NCBI GenBank assembly: GCA_902609035.1
Contig: CACLQG010000050.1
Span: 1-5,902, forward strand
Reading direction: 5' to 3'
Length of the DNA: 5,902 nt
Source of the DNA: an uncultured Bacteroidota bacterium
Lineage (GTDB): Bacteria; Bacteroidota; Bacteroidia; Flavobacteriales; Flavobacteriaceae
This document shows positions 1-5,880 of this stretch, piece after piece. The notes beneath the pieces are model-generated. The model was not told the DNA's origin. It worked only from the letters and a program-made list of their open reading frames with translations, and did no database searches. Each line of letters begins with the position of its first letter. Within the stretch, counting starts at the first letter, position 1. The translations under genes and the position numbers were made by a program.

Positions 1-686
1 TGAAATGTTCTACCCAAGACAGTATATTAATACCCTACATAGTAAGTACAGACCCACTATTTCAATCTCTAAGTAATTTTAGCGAAGGCAAACTTGAAAA
101 TTTTGATGCGGTAATCGCTACTGGTAGTAATAATTCCGCTCGGTATTTTGATTATTATTTTTCTAAATACCCCCATATCATAAGAAAAAACAGAAATGCA
201 ATCGCTGTCTTGAATGGAGAGGAAACCCAAAAAGATATCGAGGGCCTTGGTAGAGATATTTTACAATACTATGGTTTGGGGTGTAGAAATGTTTCAAAAC
301 TTTATGTCCCTCGGGATTTTGATTTAAATATTGTTTTTAGTGGACTTTTTTCTCATGCCAATGTGTTAGAAATGAACAAATACGCCAACAATTATGACTA
401 TAATAAGGCGGTGTATTTAATGAGTGAATTTGATTTTTTAGAAAATGGATTTTTTATCCTTAGAGAACACAAAGCCATATCCTCCCCAATAGCAACCGCA
501 CATTACGAATTTTACGATGACCTAAACAAACTAAAGAAGCAGTTAAAAGACCAACAAGAGGATATTCAATGCATTATTTCCAATATCGATATTGAGGGGT
601 GTATTACTTTTGGCGACGCGCAGAGACCTGCACTTTGGGATTATGCCGACAGAGTAGATACAATGGACTTTCTTTTGTCTCTTTAA
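1..686 (+). CDS. Acyl-CoA reductase, LuxC family (5'-truncated by window edge)
   Basis: The frame is open from base 3 to the TAA at 684-686, giving 227 visible residues and no in-frame ATG near the left edge, so the true start lies before the window. Family members are about 350 residues, so roughly the first third is missing. The visible part looks like the C-terminal portion of a LuxC-type (aldehyde dehydrogenase-related) NADPH-dependent acyl-CoA reductase. It has a nucleotide-binding-like stretch DAVIATGSNNSARYF (about 105-149), then RKNRNAIAVLNG, then YYGLGCRNVSKLYVP, whose Cys (codon 282-284) aligns with the thioester-forming catalytic Cys of this superfamily. Such enzymes reduce an acyl-CoA to a fatty aldehyde; the in vivo substrate in Bacteroidota is not evident. 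The TTG at 210 is not a real start, because conserved sequence runs through it. It is followed by serC on the same strand after 109 bp. The family call is fairly sure, the substrate unknown. Confidence 0.85.
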   Translation, partial: KCSTQDSILIPYIVSTDPLFQSLSNFSEGKLENFDAVIATGSNNSARYFDYYFSKYPHIIRKNRNAIAVLNGEETQKDIEGLGRDILQYYGLGCRNVSKLYVPRDFDLNIVFSGLFSHANVLEMNKYANNYDYNKAVYLMSEFDFLENGFFILREHKAISSPIATAHYEFYDDLNKLKKQLKDQQEDIQCIISNIDIEGCITFGDAQRPALWDYADRVDTMDFLLSL

Positions 687-795
687 ATAGAACGCTTAAT
701 CAGTTATCCTTTTTGTTAAAAAAATTGAGAAAAATTAATACTTATTCAGTTGATATTTGAACTGAACTTTTGATATTTGCACTTTGTAAATTGAT
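687..795 (+). promoter_or_regulatory. Probable promoter region of the serC-serA cluster, with a direct repeat
   Basis: This 109-bp AT-rich gap separates the acyl-CoA reductase stop from serC. The best promoter candidate is TTG at 750-752, a 19-bp spacer, and GATATTTG at 772-779. The latter matches five of the six fixed positions of the Bacteroidota -7 consensus TAnnTTTG. Transcription would then start near 786, leaving a leader of about 10 nt. The same GATATTTG also occurs at 752-759. No Shine-Dalgarno sequence precedes the serC ATG. I saw no convincing terminator hairpin after the reductase, so read-through into serC is possible. The promoter is inferred from consensus matching only. Confidence 0.4.
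750..779 (+). repeat. 10-bp direct repeat TTGATATTTG, 20-bp period
   Basis: TTGATATTTG occurs at 750-759 and again identically at 770-779, exactly 20 bp apart (about two helical turns). It lies just upstream of serC and overlaps the proposed promoter elements. It could be a pair of binding sites for a regulator, two alternative -7 boxes, or chance in AT-rich DNA. Confidence 0.6.
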
Positions 796-1860
796 ATGAA
801 AAAACACAATTTCAGCGCTGGCCCCGCAATTCTTCCCAAGGAGGTAATTGATGGAGCATCTAAAGCTGTTCAGGAACTTGACAACATTGGGTTGTCTCTC
901 ATAGAAATTTCCCATAGAAGTGCGGAATTTAAAAGTATAATGGAAGAAGCATGTACTCTCTCTCTTAAACTATTAGGATTACAAGACAAGGGTTACAAAT
1001 CTATGTACCTCCAAGGAGGTGCCAGTATGCAGTTTCTGATGACAGCCTATAATTTGCTGGAAAAAAAAGCAGGATATGTTAATTCTGGAACTTGGTCTTC
1101 CAAGGCCATCAAGGAAGCAAAATTATTAGGGGAGGTTTTGGAATTAGCCTCTTCAAAAGATCAAAACTTTAATTACATTCCTAAGGATTATGCTATTCCA
1201 AATGACTTGGACTATCTACACATTACAACCAACAATACTATTTATGGAACCCAGTTTCAATTCATTCCTGAAACAGATGTTCCTTTGATCGCAGACATGA
1301 GTTCTGATATTTTTTCTCGCCCATTTGATTATTCAAAATTTGATATGTTTTATGCAGGAGCACAGAAAAATATGGGTCCCTCTGGAGTTACATTAGTAGT
1401 AATCAAAGAATCCTCTTTCAATAAAGTAAGTAGGGTCATCCCCTCCATGCTCAACTATGAATTGCAATCAAATGCTGGAAGCATGTTCAACACCCCACCT
1501 GTTTTTCCAGTATATGCTGTTCTACTAAATTTAAGATGGATCGATAAGAACGGCGGATTGGAGCGTATCGGCTCCCAAAACATAAAAAAAGCGGCTTTGA
1601 TTTATGATGAAATCGATCGAAACCCCTTGTTTGAAGGATTTGCTAATATAGAGGATCGAAGTAACATGAACGCTACTTTCAATTTAAAAGACGAAAGTCA
1701 TGCAGAACTATTTGATCCACTTTGGAATCAGGCAAATATCGTTGGTTTAAAAGGCCACCGCTCCGTAGGTGGTTATCGTGCTTCCATCTACAATGCACTA
1801 CCAATCCAAAGCATTCAGGTTCTGGTTGACTGCATGCAAGAATTTGAAAGAATAGCTTAA
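796..1860 (+). CDS. serC: Phosphoserine aminotransferase
   Basis: This 354-residue protein has the family's normal length. It is a cytosolic PLP enzyme that converts 3-phosphohydroxypyruvate and glutamate to phosphoserine and 2-oxoglutarate (second step of serine synthesis; SerC can also serve pyridoxal phosphate synthesis). The N-terminus carries the typical NFSAGPAILP, followed by LSLIEISHRS and YLQGGAS. PLP-contacting residues expected for the family are visible: Trp100 in SGTWSS, Thr148 in NNTIYGTQF, Asp167 in IADMSSD, and Lys191 in YAGAQKNMGPSG, the Schiff-base lysine. The C-terminal GLKGHRSVGGYRASIYNA is also typical. The ATG at 796 directly precedes the conserved N-terminal motif, so the start is secure; no Shine-Dalgarno sequence is seen, as usual in Bacteroidota. 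It heads a cluster with serA 14 bp downstream, the preceding enzyme of the same pathway. Confidence 0.97.
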   Translation: MKKHNFSAGPAILPKEVIDGASKAVQELDNIGLSLIEISHRSAEFKSIMEEACTLSLKLLGLQDKGYKSMYLQGGASMQFLMTAYNLLEKKAGYVNSGTWSSKAIKEAKLLGEVLELASSKDQNFNYIPKDYAIPNDLDYLHITTNNTIYGTQFQFIPETDVPLIADMSSDIFSRPFDYSKFDMFYAGAQKNMGPSGVTLVVIKESSFNKVSRVIPSMLNYELQSNAGSMFNTPPVFPVYAVLLNLRWIDKNGGLERIGSQNIKKAALIYDEIDRNPLFEGFANIEDRSNMNATFNLKDESHAELFDPLWNQANIVGLKGHRSVGGYRASIYNALPIQSIQVLVDCMQEFERIA

Positions 1861-1874
1861 TCAATAAATATAAA

Positions 1875-2825
1875 ATGAAAATATTAGCAAACGACGGTGT
1901 TTCCCAATCAGGTATAGACGTTTTAACTAAAGCAGGTTATGAGGTTATTACCACCAATGTAGCACAAGAACATCTAGTTGATTATATCAATGAGAATAAA
2001 ATTACAGTTCTATTAGTCAGAAGTGCAACTTCAGCACGAAAAGAGTTGATTGATTCTTGTCCCGGATTAAAAATCATTGGACGAGGTGGTGTAGGAATGG
2101 ATAACATTGACGTAGAATACGCAAGAGAAAAAGGCTTAAGTGTTATTAATACTCCCGCAGCCTCCTCCTCCTCTGTTGCGGAACTTGTTTTCGCTCATCT
2201 ATACGGAGGTGTTCGATTTCTTCACGACTCCAATCGAAATATGCCATTAGAGGGAGAAAGAAATTTCAAAGGATTAAAAAAAGCCTATGCTAATGGAATT
2301 GAATTAAGAGGCAAGACGATTGGTATTATCGGTTTTGGCAGAATCGGTCAAGAAGTAGCTAAAATCGCTCTAGGCATAGGTATGAATGTTGTTGCCACGG
2401 ATAAGTATATTGATACTGCAGAGGTGACTGTAGAACTTTTTAATGGGGAATCAGTAGACGTCTCTATTTATAGCGTCTCCATGGAAGAAGTTTTGAAAAC
2501 ATCAGACTTTATTAGTCTTCATGTCCCTGCACAAAAAGAATATGTCATTGGCTCCAAAGAATTTGATATGATGAAAGAGGGTACTGTGATTATTAATGCA
2601 GCTCGCGGAGGTTTAATCGATGAAGTTGCCCTAGTCAATGCACTAGATAATAACAAATTAGCCTTCGCCGCATTGGATACTTTTGAAAATGAGCCCAAGC
2701 CACAAATTAAATTGTTAATGCATCCTAAAATTTCATTGACGCCACATATTGGAGCAGCTACTTTGGAGGCTCAAGATCGTATCGGTTCAGAGCTAGGCCA
2801 ACAAATCATATCAATACTCGGATAA
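1875..2825 (+). CDS. serA: D-3-phosphoglycerate dehydrogenase family (short, no ACT domain)
   Basis: This 316-residue protein is a D-isomer-specific 2-hydroxyacid dehydrogenase. The NAD-binding Rossmann motif is GFGRIG (153-158) within GKTIGIIGFGRIGQEVA. The substrate-binding and catalytic residues are in place: GRGGVGMDNID near residue 70, Arg244 in NAARGGLIDE, Glu273 in FENEP and His291 in LTPHIGAAT. It is expected to oxidise 3-phosphoglycerate to 3-phosphohydroxypyruvate, feeding SerC, whose gene is 14 bp upstream. It ends right after the catalytic domain, so it lacks the ACT or ASB regulatory domains of longer SerA forms; feedback control by serine through an ACT domain is therefore not expected. 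The superfamily is certain; the phosphoglycerate specificity rests mainly on pairing with serC. The ATG at 1875 gives the expected N-terminus MKILANDGVS. Confidence 0.92.
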   Translation: MKILANDGVSQSGIDVLTKAGYEVITTNVAQEHLVDYINENKITVLLVRSATSARKELIDSCPGLKIIGRGGVGMDNIDVEYAREKGLSVINTPAASSSSVAELVFAHLYGGVRFLHDSNRNMPLEGERNFKGLKKAYANGIELRGKTIGIIGFGRIGQEVAKIALGIGMNVVATDKYIDTAEVTVELFNGESVDVSIYSVSMEEVLKTSDFISLHVPAQKEYVIGSKEFDMMKEGTVIINAARGGLIDEVALVNALDNNKLAFAALDTFENEPKPQIKLLMHPKISLTPHIGAATLEAQDRIGSELGQQIISILG

Positions 2826-2831
2826 TTCCTC

Positions 2832-3167
2832 ATGTTCAAACGCCTCAAGGAAAAGTGGGGAATAACCTCCGATTGTCAACTTGTAGTGATTTTCATAGTA
2901 TTTGGAATCACAGGAACTGCGAGTGCCAAATTGGCCCTACCACTGCTTGAATTATTAAATGTTCAATCCGCAGATTTTATTGAAATACCCCTAGGGTCTT
3001 TAATTTACTTATTGTTAAGAATACTTATCATATTTCCCATCTATCAAATATTACTAATTTTAGTAGGAACAATGTTTTTCCAGTTCAAATTCTTTTGGGA
3101 ATTTGAAAAAAAAATTTTAAAAAAATTAGGTCTGAAATTTTTGTTTGAAAAAGAGAAAAAAGACTAG
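2832..3167 (+). CDS. Small membrane protein, DUF6787-like
   Basis: This 111-residue protein begins 6 bp after serA and is very likely cotranscribed with it. The N-terminal amphipathic, basic start FKRLKEKWGI is followed by a hydrophobic segment at about 16-39 (QLVVIFIVFGITGTA and beyond) and a second, longer one at about 54-83 (LIYLLLRILIIFPIYQILLI). A charged tail rich in Phe and Lys follows (QFKFFWEFEKK). This layout, with FKRLKEKW at the start and GQFKFF- or FQFKFF-like sequence after the last helix, resembles the DUF6787 family, which in my recollection commonly follows the serine genes in Flavobacteriia. It is an inner-membrane protein with probably two helices and no known function. No signal peptide cleavage site is evident. 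Its last codons overlap a hairpin used by the opposite strand. Confidence 0.75.
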   Translation: MFKRLKEKWGITSDCQLVVIFIVFGITGTASAKLALPLLELLNVQSADFIEIPLGSLIYLLLRILIIFPIYQILLILVGTMFFQFKFFWEFEKKILKKLGLKFLFEKEKKD

Positions 3168-3187
3168 CTCAAACTTATGTTATGAGC
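3152..3187 (-). terminator. Probable Rho-independent terminator of the msrA-folE unit
   Basis: On the - strand, GTTATGAGC pairing is seen between 3167-3174 and 3178-3187. The stem is eight base pairs with one bulged base (3182), and the loop is four bases. Reading leftward, the stem is followed by TAGTCTTTTTTCTC, a T-rich run covering about 3153-3166. On the + strand no T run follows the stem, so it should work only for leftward transcripts. It sits at the ancestral folE stop and overlaps the end of the DUF6787 gene. The stem has modest GC content, so strength is uncertain. Confidence 0.5.
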
Positions 3188-3731
3188 ATTAATAATTCGT
3201 CCCGATTGTCCGTTTCTCGAAAAGACCCTTATAAACTAATGGTAGTCGTATTTTAGTTTTGTTTTTGACCCTTCTGATCATCATACACATGTGAGATGCT
3301 AATATCTAAACCAACACCAATCGTTTGTAATATGAAATTTATACAATCTAAAATCTGTTCTGTAAGTCTTTCTTGAACCTGGAGCCTTCTAGAAAAAACA
3401 TCTGCTACCATTGCGATTTTACTCAAACCTACAATTTTTCCATTTGGAATGTAAGCTATATGCTCCTTTCCTACAAAAGGGCAACATATGGTTGTCACAT
3501 TGGGGAGTAAAGCTTTTCATCTTTACCGATAACCATCTCTTTGTAGTTTTCCCCAAAATAGCGCTTTGTATAATTTTTTTTAATCTTTTTCATATCCCTT
3601 GGTTAAAAACTTCATGGCTTCAGCAGTACATAAAGGGGTTTTTTCTAAACCCTCTCTATCGGAATCCCATCCAACTAAATTAATGATATTTAAAAAGTTC
3701 ACCCTCATCTCGTCTGTAATCGCTTATGCAT
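3175..3731 (-). pseudogene. folE: Decayed GTP cyclohydrolase I (folE) pseudogene
   Basis: Read on the - strand this stretch aligns by eye with nearly all of a type I GTP cyclohydrolase, the enzyme turning GTP into dihydroneopterin triphosphate for folate and related pterins. Recognisable blocks in order are ITDEMRVNFLNII (from 3720), DREGLEKTP, AMKFLTKGYEKD, CDNHMLPF (3499-3476), VGKEHIAYIPNGKIVGLSKI, FSRRLQVQERLTEQI and QKQN, then NTTT, GSF and LLMLIT. Lesions are an in-frame TAA at 3580-3582, a frameshift near 3541-3550, a compensating one-base shift at the AAAA run 3475-3478, and TAA codons at 3253-3255 and 3229-3231. The conserved CEHH is CDNH (catalytic His replaced by Asn, 3491-3493) and the second zinc Cys is Tyr (3283-3285). 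The ancestral stop is the TAA at 3175-3177. The start is uncertain: an ATG at 3729-3731 would need one more frame change. It follows msrA by about 8 bp, suggesting a former operon. The open stretch 3253-3498 (GTG start) is only a fragment of it. Confidence 0.88.
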
Positions 3732-3739
3732 TAAAATTA

Positions 3740-4276
3740 TCATTCATTATTTAAATTGTTTTGAAAAAGTGATTGAAATTTCTTGATCTTGGGGGCAATA
3801 ACGAATTGACAATAGGGTTTTTCTTTATTTTGATTATAATAATTGTGATGAACAACTTCTGCCTCATAAAAAGCACATTTAGAATTGACCTCTGTAATAA
3901 TAGGCTTATCATAGGCTCCACGATTCTGAAGACTATTGATACAATTTTCAATTTGAATTTTTTCTTCAAAATTATTAAAGAATATGGCTGATCTGTATTG
4001 TGAACCTACATCATTACCCTGTCGGTCTGGGGTAGTGGGATCGTGGGTTAAAAAAAAGATTTCGAGTAAATCACCATAAGTAACCAAATCCTGGTCATAA
4101 GTAATCTTAATGGCCTCGGTGTGACCAGTATTTCCGTTACAAACCTCACTGTAAACAGGATTTTTTAGGTGGCCCCCCATATAGCCAGGAACTATTTTAG
4201 TAACTCCTTTTACAATTCGAAAAATAGATTCTGTACACCAGAAACAACCTCCTGCAAAATATGCTTGATTATACAT
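3740..4276 (-). CDS. msrA: Peptide methionine-(S)-S-oxide reductase
   Basis: MsrA repairs oxidised proteins by reducing the S epimer of methionine sulfoxide, with thioredoxin as the usual reductant. From the ATG at 4274-4276 the protein is 178 residues, the normal size of a single-domain MsrA. The N-terminus runs straight into AGGCFWCTE, in which Cys11 is the catalytic cysteine. GYMGG, NGNTGHTEAIKI, THDPTTPDRQGNDVGSQYRS and HHNYYNQN follow in family order. Cys156 in KPYCQFVIAPK is the likely resolving cysteine, with Cys14 and Cys134 also present. A longer reading from TTG at 4295-4297 is possible, but that codon lies inside the proposed -7 box, so the ATG is preferred. No signal peptide and no fused MsrB domain are seen, so the protein is probably cytosolic. 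It is transcribed divergently from the ABC ATPase and is followed by the folE pseudogene. Confidence 0.95.
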   Translation of the reverse strand: MYNQAYFAGGCFWCTESIFRIVKGVTKIVPGYMGGHLKNPVYSEVCNGNTGHTEAIKITYDQDLVTYGDLLEIFFLTHDPTTPDRQGNDVGSQYRSAIFFNNFEEKIQIENCINSLQNRGAYDKPIITEVNSKCAFYEAEVVHHNYYNQNKEKPYCQFVIAPKIKKFQSLFQNNLNNE

Positions 4277-4294
4277 TAATTTGGTTTTGCAAAT

Positions 4295-4302
4295 CAAACA
4301 TA
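4295..4302 (-). promoter_or_regulatory. -7 promoter box of msrA (TATGTTTG)
   Basis: On the - strand 4302-4295 reads TATGTTTG, a perfect match to the Bacteroidota -7 consensus TAnnTTTG. Transcription would begin about 7 bases further on, leaving a leader of roughly 12 nt before the msrA ATG at 4276. The -33 element is weak: the nearest candidate is TTTAG at 4325-4321, 18 bp upstream. The position of this box supports the ATG start over the upstream TTG. Confidence 0.55.
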
Positions 4303-4397
4303 CAAAATAACTAAACGAAACTAAAGTAGATTAAACCAAATTGAAATTTGAAAGCTTACTTAAATGAGTTCTAGTATTAAAAAACTAATTTTAATGA

Positions 4398-5069
4398 ATG
4401 AAAAATATTATCTCTTGTCGTAATGTATTTAAAAGTTATGGAGATTTGGCTGTTCTTAAAGGTATTGATCTAGACATCGATTCAGGGGAAATAGTGGCCA
4501 TAGTCGGTCCCTCTGGTGCTGGAAAAACAACACTATTACAAATTTTAGGAATACTTGACTCAGCGGACGCTAACAAAAAAACCTATTTGGAAATTGATGG
4601 AGAGGCGGTTCAAAAGATGAATACGGATCAAATGGCAAATTTCAGGAATCAAAATTTGGGGTTTATTTTTCAGTTTCATGAACTTCTCGCAGAGTTTACG
4701 GCAATAGAAAACGTTTGTATGCCAGGGTGGATTGGTAAAAATGATTCTAGAGCATTAAAGGAAAAAGCCAAAATGCTATTAGATCAGTTAGGCCTTTCAG
4801 ATCGCATGCATCACAAACCCCAAGAATTGTCTGGCGGAGAGCAACAACGTGTTGCAGTAGCCAGAGCTTTGATCAATAATCCAAAAGTAATTTTTGCCGA
4901 TGAACCAAGTGGTAACCTAGACTCTCAAAATGCCAACGCTTTACATGAATTATTTTTTAAATTAAGAGATGAAATTAGATGTACTATAGTAATTGTAACC
5001 CACAACGAATCATTGGCCAGTATGTCCGACCGCAAAATCCTACTTAAAGACGGGAAAATAGTTTTATGA
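4398..5069 (+). CDS. ABC transporter ATP-binding protein, LolD-like
   Basis: This 223-residue protein is a complete single-domain ABC ATPase. Motifs are Walker [10 protein letters not shown] (37-45), Q-loop Gln92 in IFQFHELL, signature [15 protein letters not shown] (144-158), Walker B VIFADEP (164-170, Glu169 catalytic), D-loop NLD (173-175) and H-loop His202 in VTHN. The Q-loop region [16 protein letters not shown] closely resembles LolD, the ATPase that powers lipoprotein release from the inner membrane with LolC/LolE-type permeases. The wider family also includes MacB- and FtsE-like ATPases. No permease is encoded nearby, so the partner must be elsewhere and the LolD role is inference. 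An ATG at 4394 is out of frame and hits a stop after five codons, so 4398 is the start. Its stop overlaps the next gene by the ATGA at 5066-5069, indicating translational coupling. Confidence 0.9.
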   Translation: MKNIISCRNVFKSYGDLAVLKGIDLDIDSGEIVAIVGPSGAGKTTLLQILGILDSADANKKTYLEIDGEAVQKMNTDQMANFRNQNLGFIFQFHELLAEFTAIENVCMPGWIGKNDSRALKEKAKMLLDQLGLSDRMHHKPQELSGGEQQRVAVARALINNPKVIFADEPSGNLDSQNANALHELFFKLRDEIRCTIVIVTHNESLASMSDRKILLKDGKIVL

Positions 5070-5824
5070 ATCAAAAGGAATTAAAATCTTTTTTGGATCA
5101 AAAGGCTCAGGAATACGAGTCAATTTGGTTTATCTCGAATGATCCCATACAGATTCCACATCAATTTTCAAAAAAAGAGGACATAGAAATCGCTGCATTT
5201 CTTAGTGCTTCAATATCATGGGGCAACCGCGTCAGTATTCTCAAGAGTGCTAAGAGAATCATTGATATGATGGATTATTCACCACATCAATTTATTCTCA
5301 ATCATAAAGAAAAAGATATTAAAAAATTAAAAGGTTTTGTCCACAGAACTTTCAATGAACAAGATTTAGTATATTTCTTTAAGTCTCTAAAAAACATTTA
5401 TCAAAAATACGGTGGGCTAGAAAATCTTTTTTCATCAAATAAAATTCCCCTTCAAAAGCGCATTCATCATTTCAAAAAAATATTTTTTGAGCTCAGTCAC
5501 CTTAGAAGGACAGAAAAACATGTGTCAGACCCTCTTAAAGGTTCAGCTGCAAAAAGGATCAATATGTTCCTAAGATGGATGGTGCGCTCGAACCAAAAGG
5601 GTGTTGATTTTGGGATTTGGAAAAGTATTTCTTCTTCCGACTTGTCACTTCCTTTAGATATACATACTGGAGGTGTGGCCCGTAAATTGGGTCTTTTAAA
5701 GAGAAAACAAAACGATGCTAAGGCACTACTAGAATTGGACACTAAATTGAGGAAGTTTGATCCAATTGATCCAGTAAGATATGACTTTGCACTCTTTGGA
5801 CTAGGGGCATTTGAAAAATTCTAG
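5066..5824 (+). CDS. TIGR02757/DUF2400 family protein
   Basis: This 252-residue soluble protein has the usual length of the TIGR02757 (DUF2400) family, common in Bacteroidota and of unknown function. Family landmarks visible are NDPIQIPHQF (25-34), IEIAAFLSASISWGNR (40-55), RINMFLRWMVR (164-174), VDFGIW, LPLDIHTGGVARKLGLL (Asp198, His200) and DPIDPVRYDFALFGLG (ending at Gly247). The LDIH..VARKLGL pattern followed by a downstream ALFGLG segment is reminiscent of HhH-GPD DNA glycosylases of the endonuclease III type, where VDTH carries the catalytic Asp. This is my own reading by eye and does not establish activity; no iron-sulfur cysteine cluster is present. It is translationally coupled to the ABC ATPase by a 4-bp overlap. 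I see no membrane segment or signal peptide. Confidence 0.88.
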   Translation: MNQKELKSFLDQKAQEYESIWFISNDPIQIPHQFSKKEDIEIAAFLSASISWGNRVSILKSAKRIIDMMDYSPHQFILNHKEKDIKKLKGFVHRTFNEQDLVYFFKSLKNIYQKYGGLENLFSSNKIPLQKRIHHFKKIFFELSHLRRTEKHVSDPLKGSAAKRINMFLRWMVRSNQKGVDFGIWKSISSSDLSLPLDIHTGGVARKLGLLKRKQNDAKALLELDTKLRKFDPIDPVRYDFALFGLGAFEKF

Positions 5825-5868
5825 ACCAGATTAAGACCTTAATGCTACTTTTTCCCCCACCAATTTCA

Positions 5869-5876
5869 TATTTTTG
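5869..5876 (+). promoter_or_regulatory. Candidate -7 box (TATTTTTG) for the gene starting at 5895
   Basis: TATTTTTG fully matches TAnnTTTG and lies 18 bp before the ATG at 5895. I found no TTG or TTTG at a suitable distance upstream, so the -33 element is missing. Transcription from here would start near 5883 and would cut into the Shine-Dalgarno-like AAGGAG at 5881-5886, so the two signals are not easily compatible. In AT-rich DNA the match could be chance. Confidence 0.3.
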
Positions 5877-5880
5877 TTTC

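Noticed and set aside
1679..1864. A - strand open frame over the 3' end of serC
   Set aside because: Antisense shadow of a conserved coding region with no recognisable protein features.
3253..3498. An 81-residue open frame on the - strand beginning at GTG as a stand-alone small gene
   Set aside because: It is the central part of the folE pseudogene; FolE similarity continues on both sides through stops and frameshifts, and its first residues are out of frame relative to the conserved CDNHMLPF block.
3229..3582. Stop codon readthrough or recoding keeping FolE functional
   Set aside because: Two frameshifts and loss of a catalytic His and a zinc Cys would also have to be tolerated; decay is the simpler explanation.
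3411..3683. A 90-codon + strand open frame opposite the folE remnant
   Set aside because: It is antisense to recognisable FolE sequence, has no family resemblance and no start signals; a shadow.
3751..3991. 72-codon open frames within msrA on both strands
   Set aside because: They lie wholly inside the well-supported msrA gene in other frames, with low-complexity Ile/Lys/Phe-rich composition.
4277..4297. N-terminal extension of MsrA from TTG at 4297
   Set aside because: The TTG overlaps a perfect TAnnTTTG promoter box, and the ATG at 4276 already gives a normal-length MsrA.
4337..4350. Small palindrome CAAAT-TGAA-ATTTG between msrA and the ABC ATPase as an operator
   Set aside because: Five-base AT-rich arms are expected by chance here, and the position fits no clear promoter on the right.
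5497..5742. A - strand open frame over the TIGR02757 gene
   Set aside because: Antisense to the most conserved part of that gene; no supporting signals.
5830..5843. Inverted repeat ATTAAG/CTTAAT followed by a short T run as a terminator after the TIGR02757 gene
   Set aside because: Only six AT-rich pairs with a loop too short if fully paired, and the T run (5849-5853) is five bases away; too weak to call.
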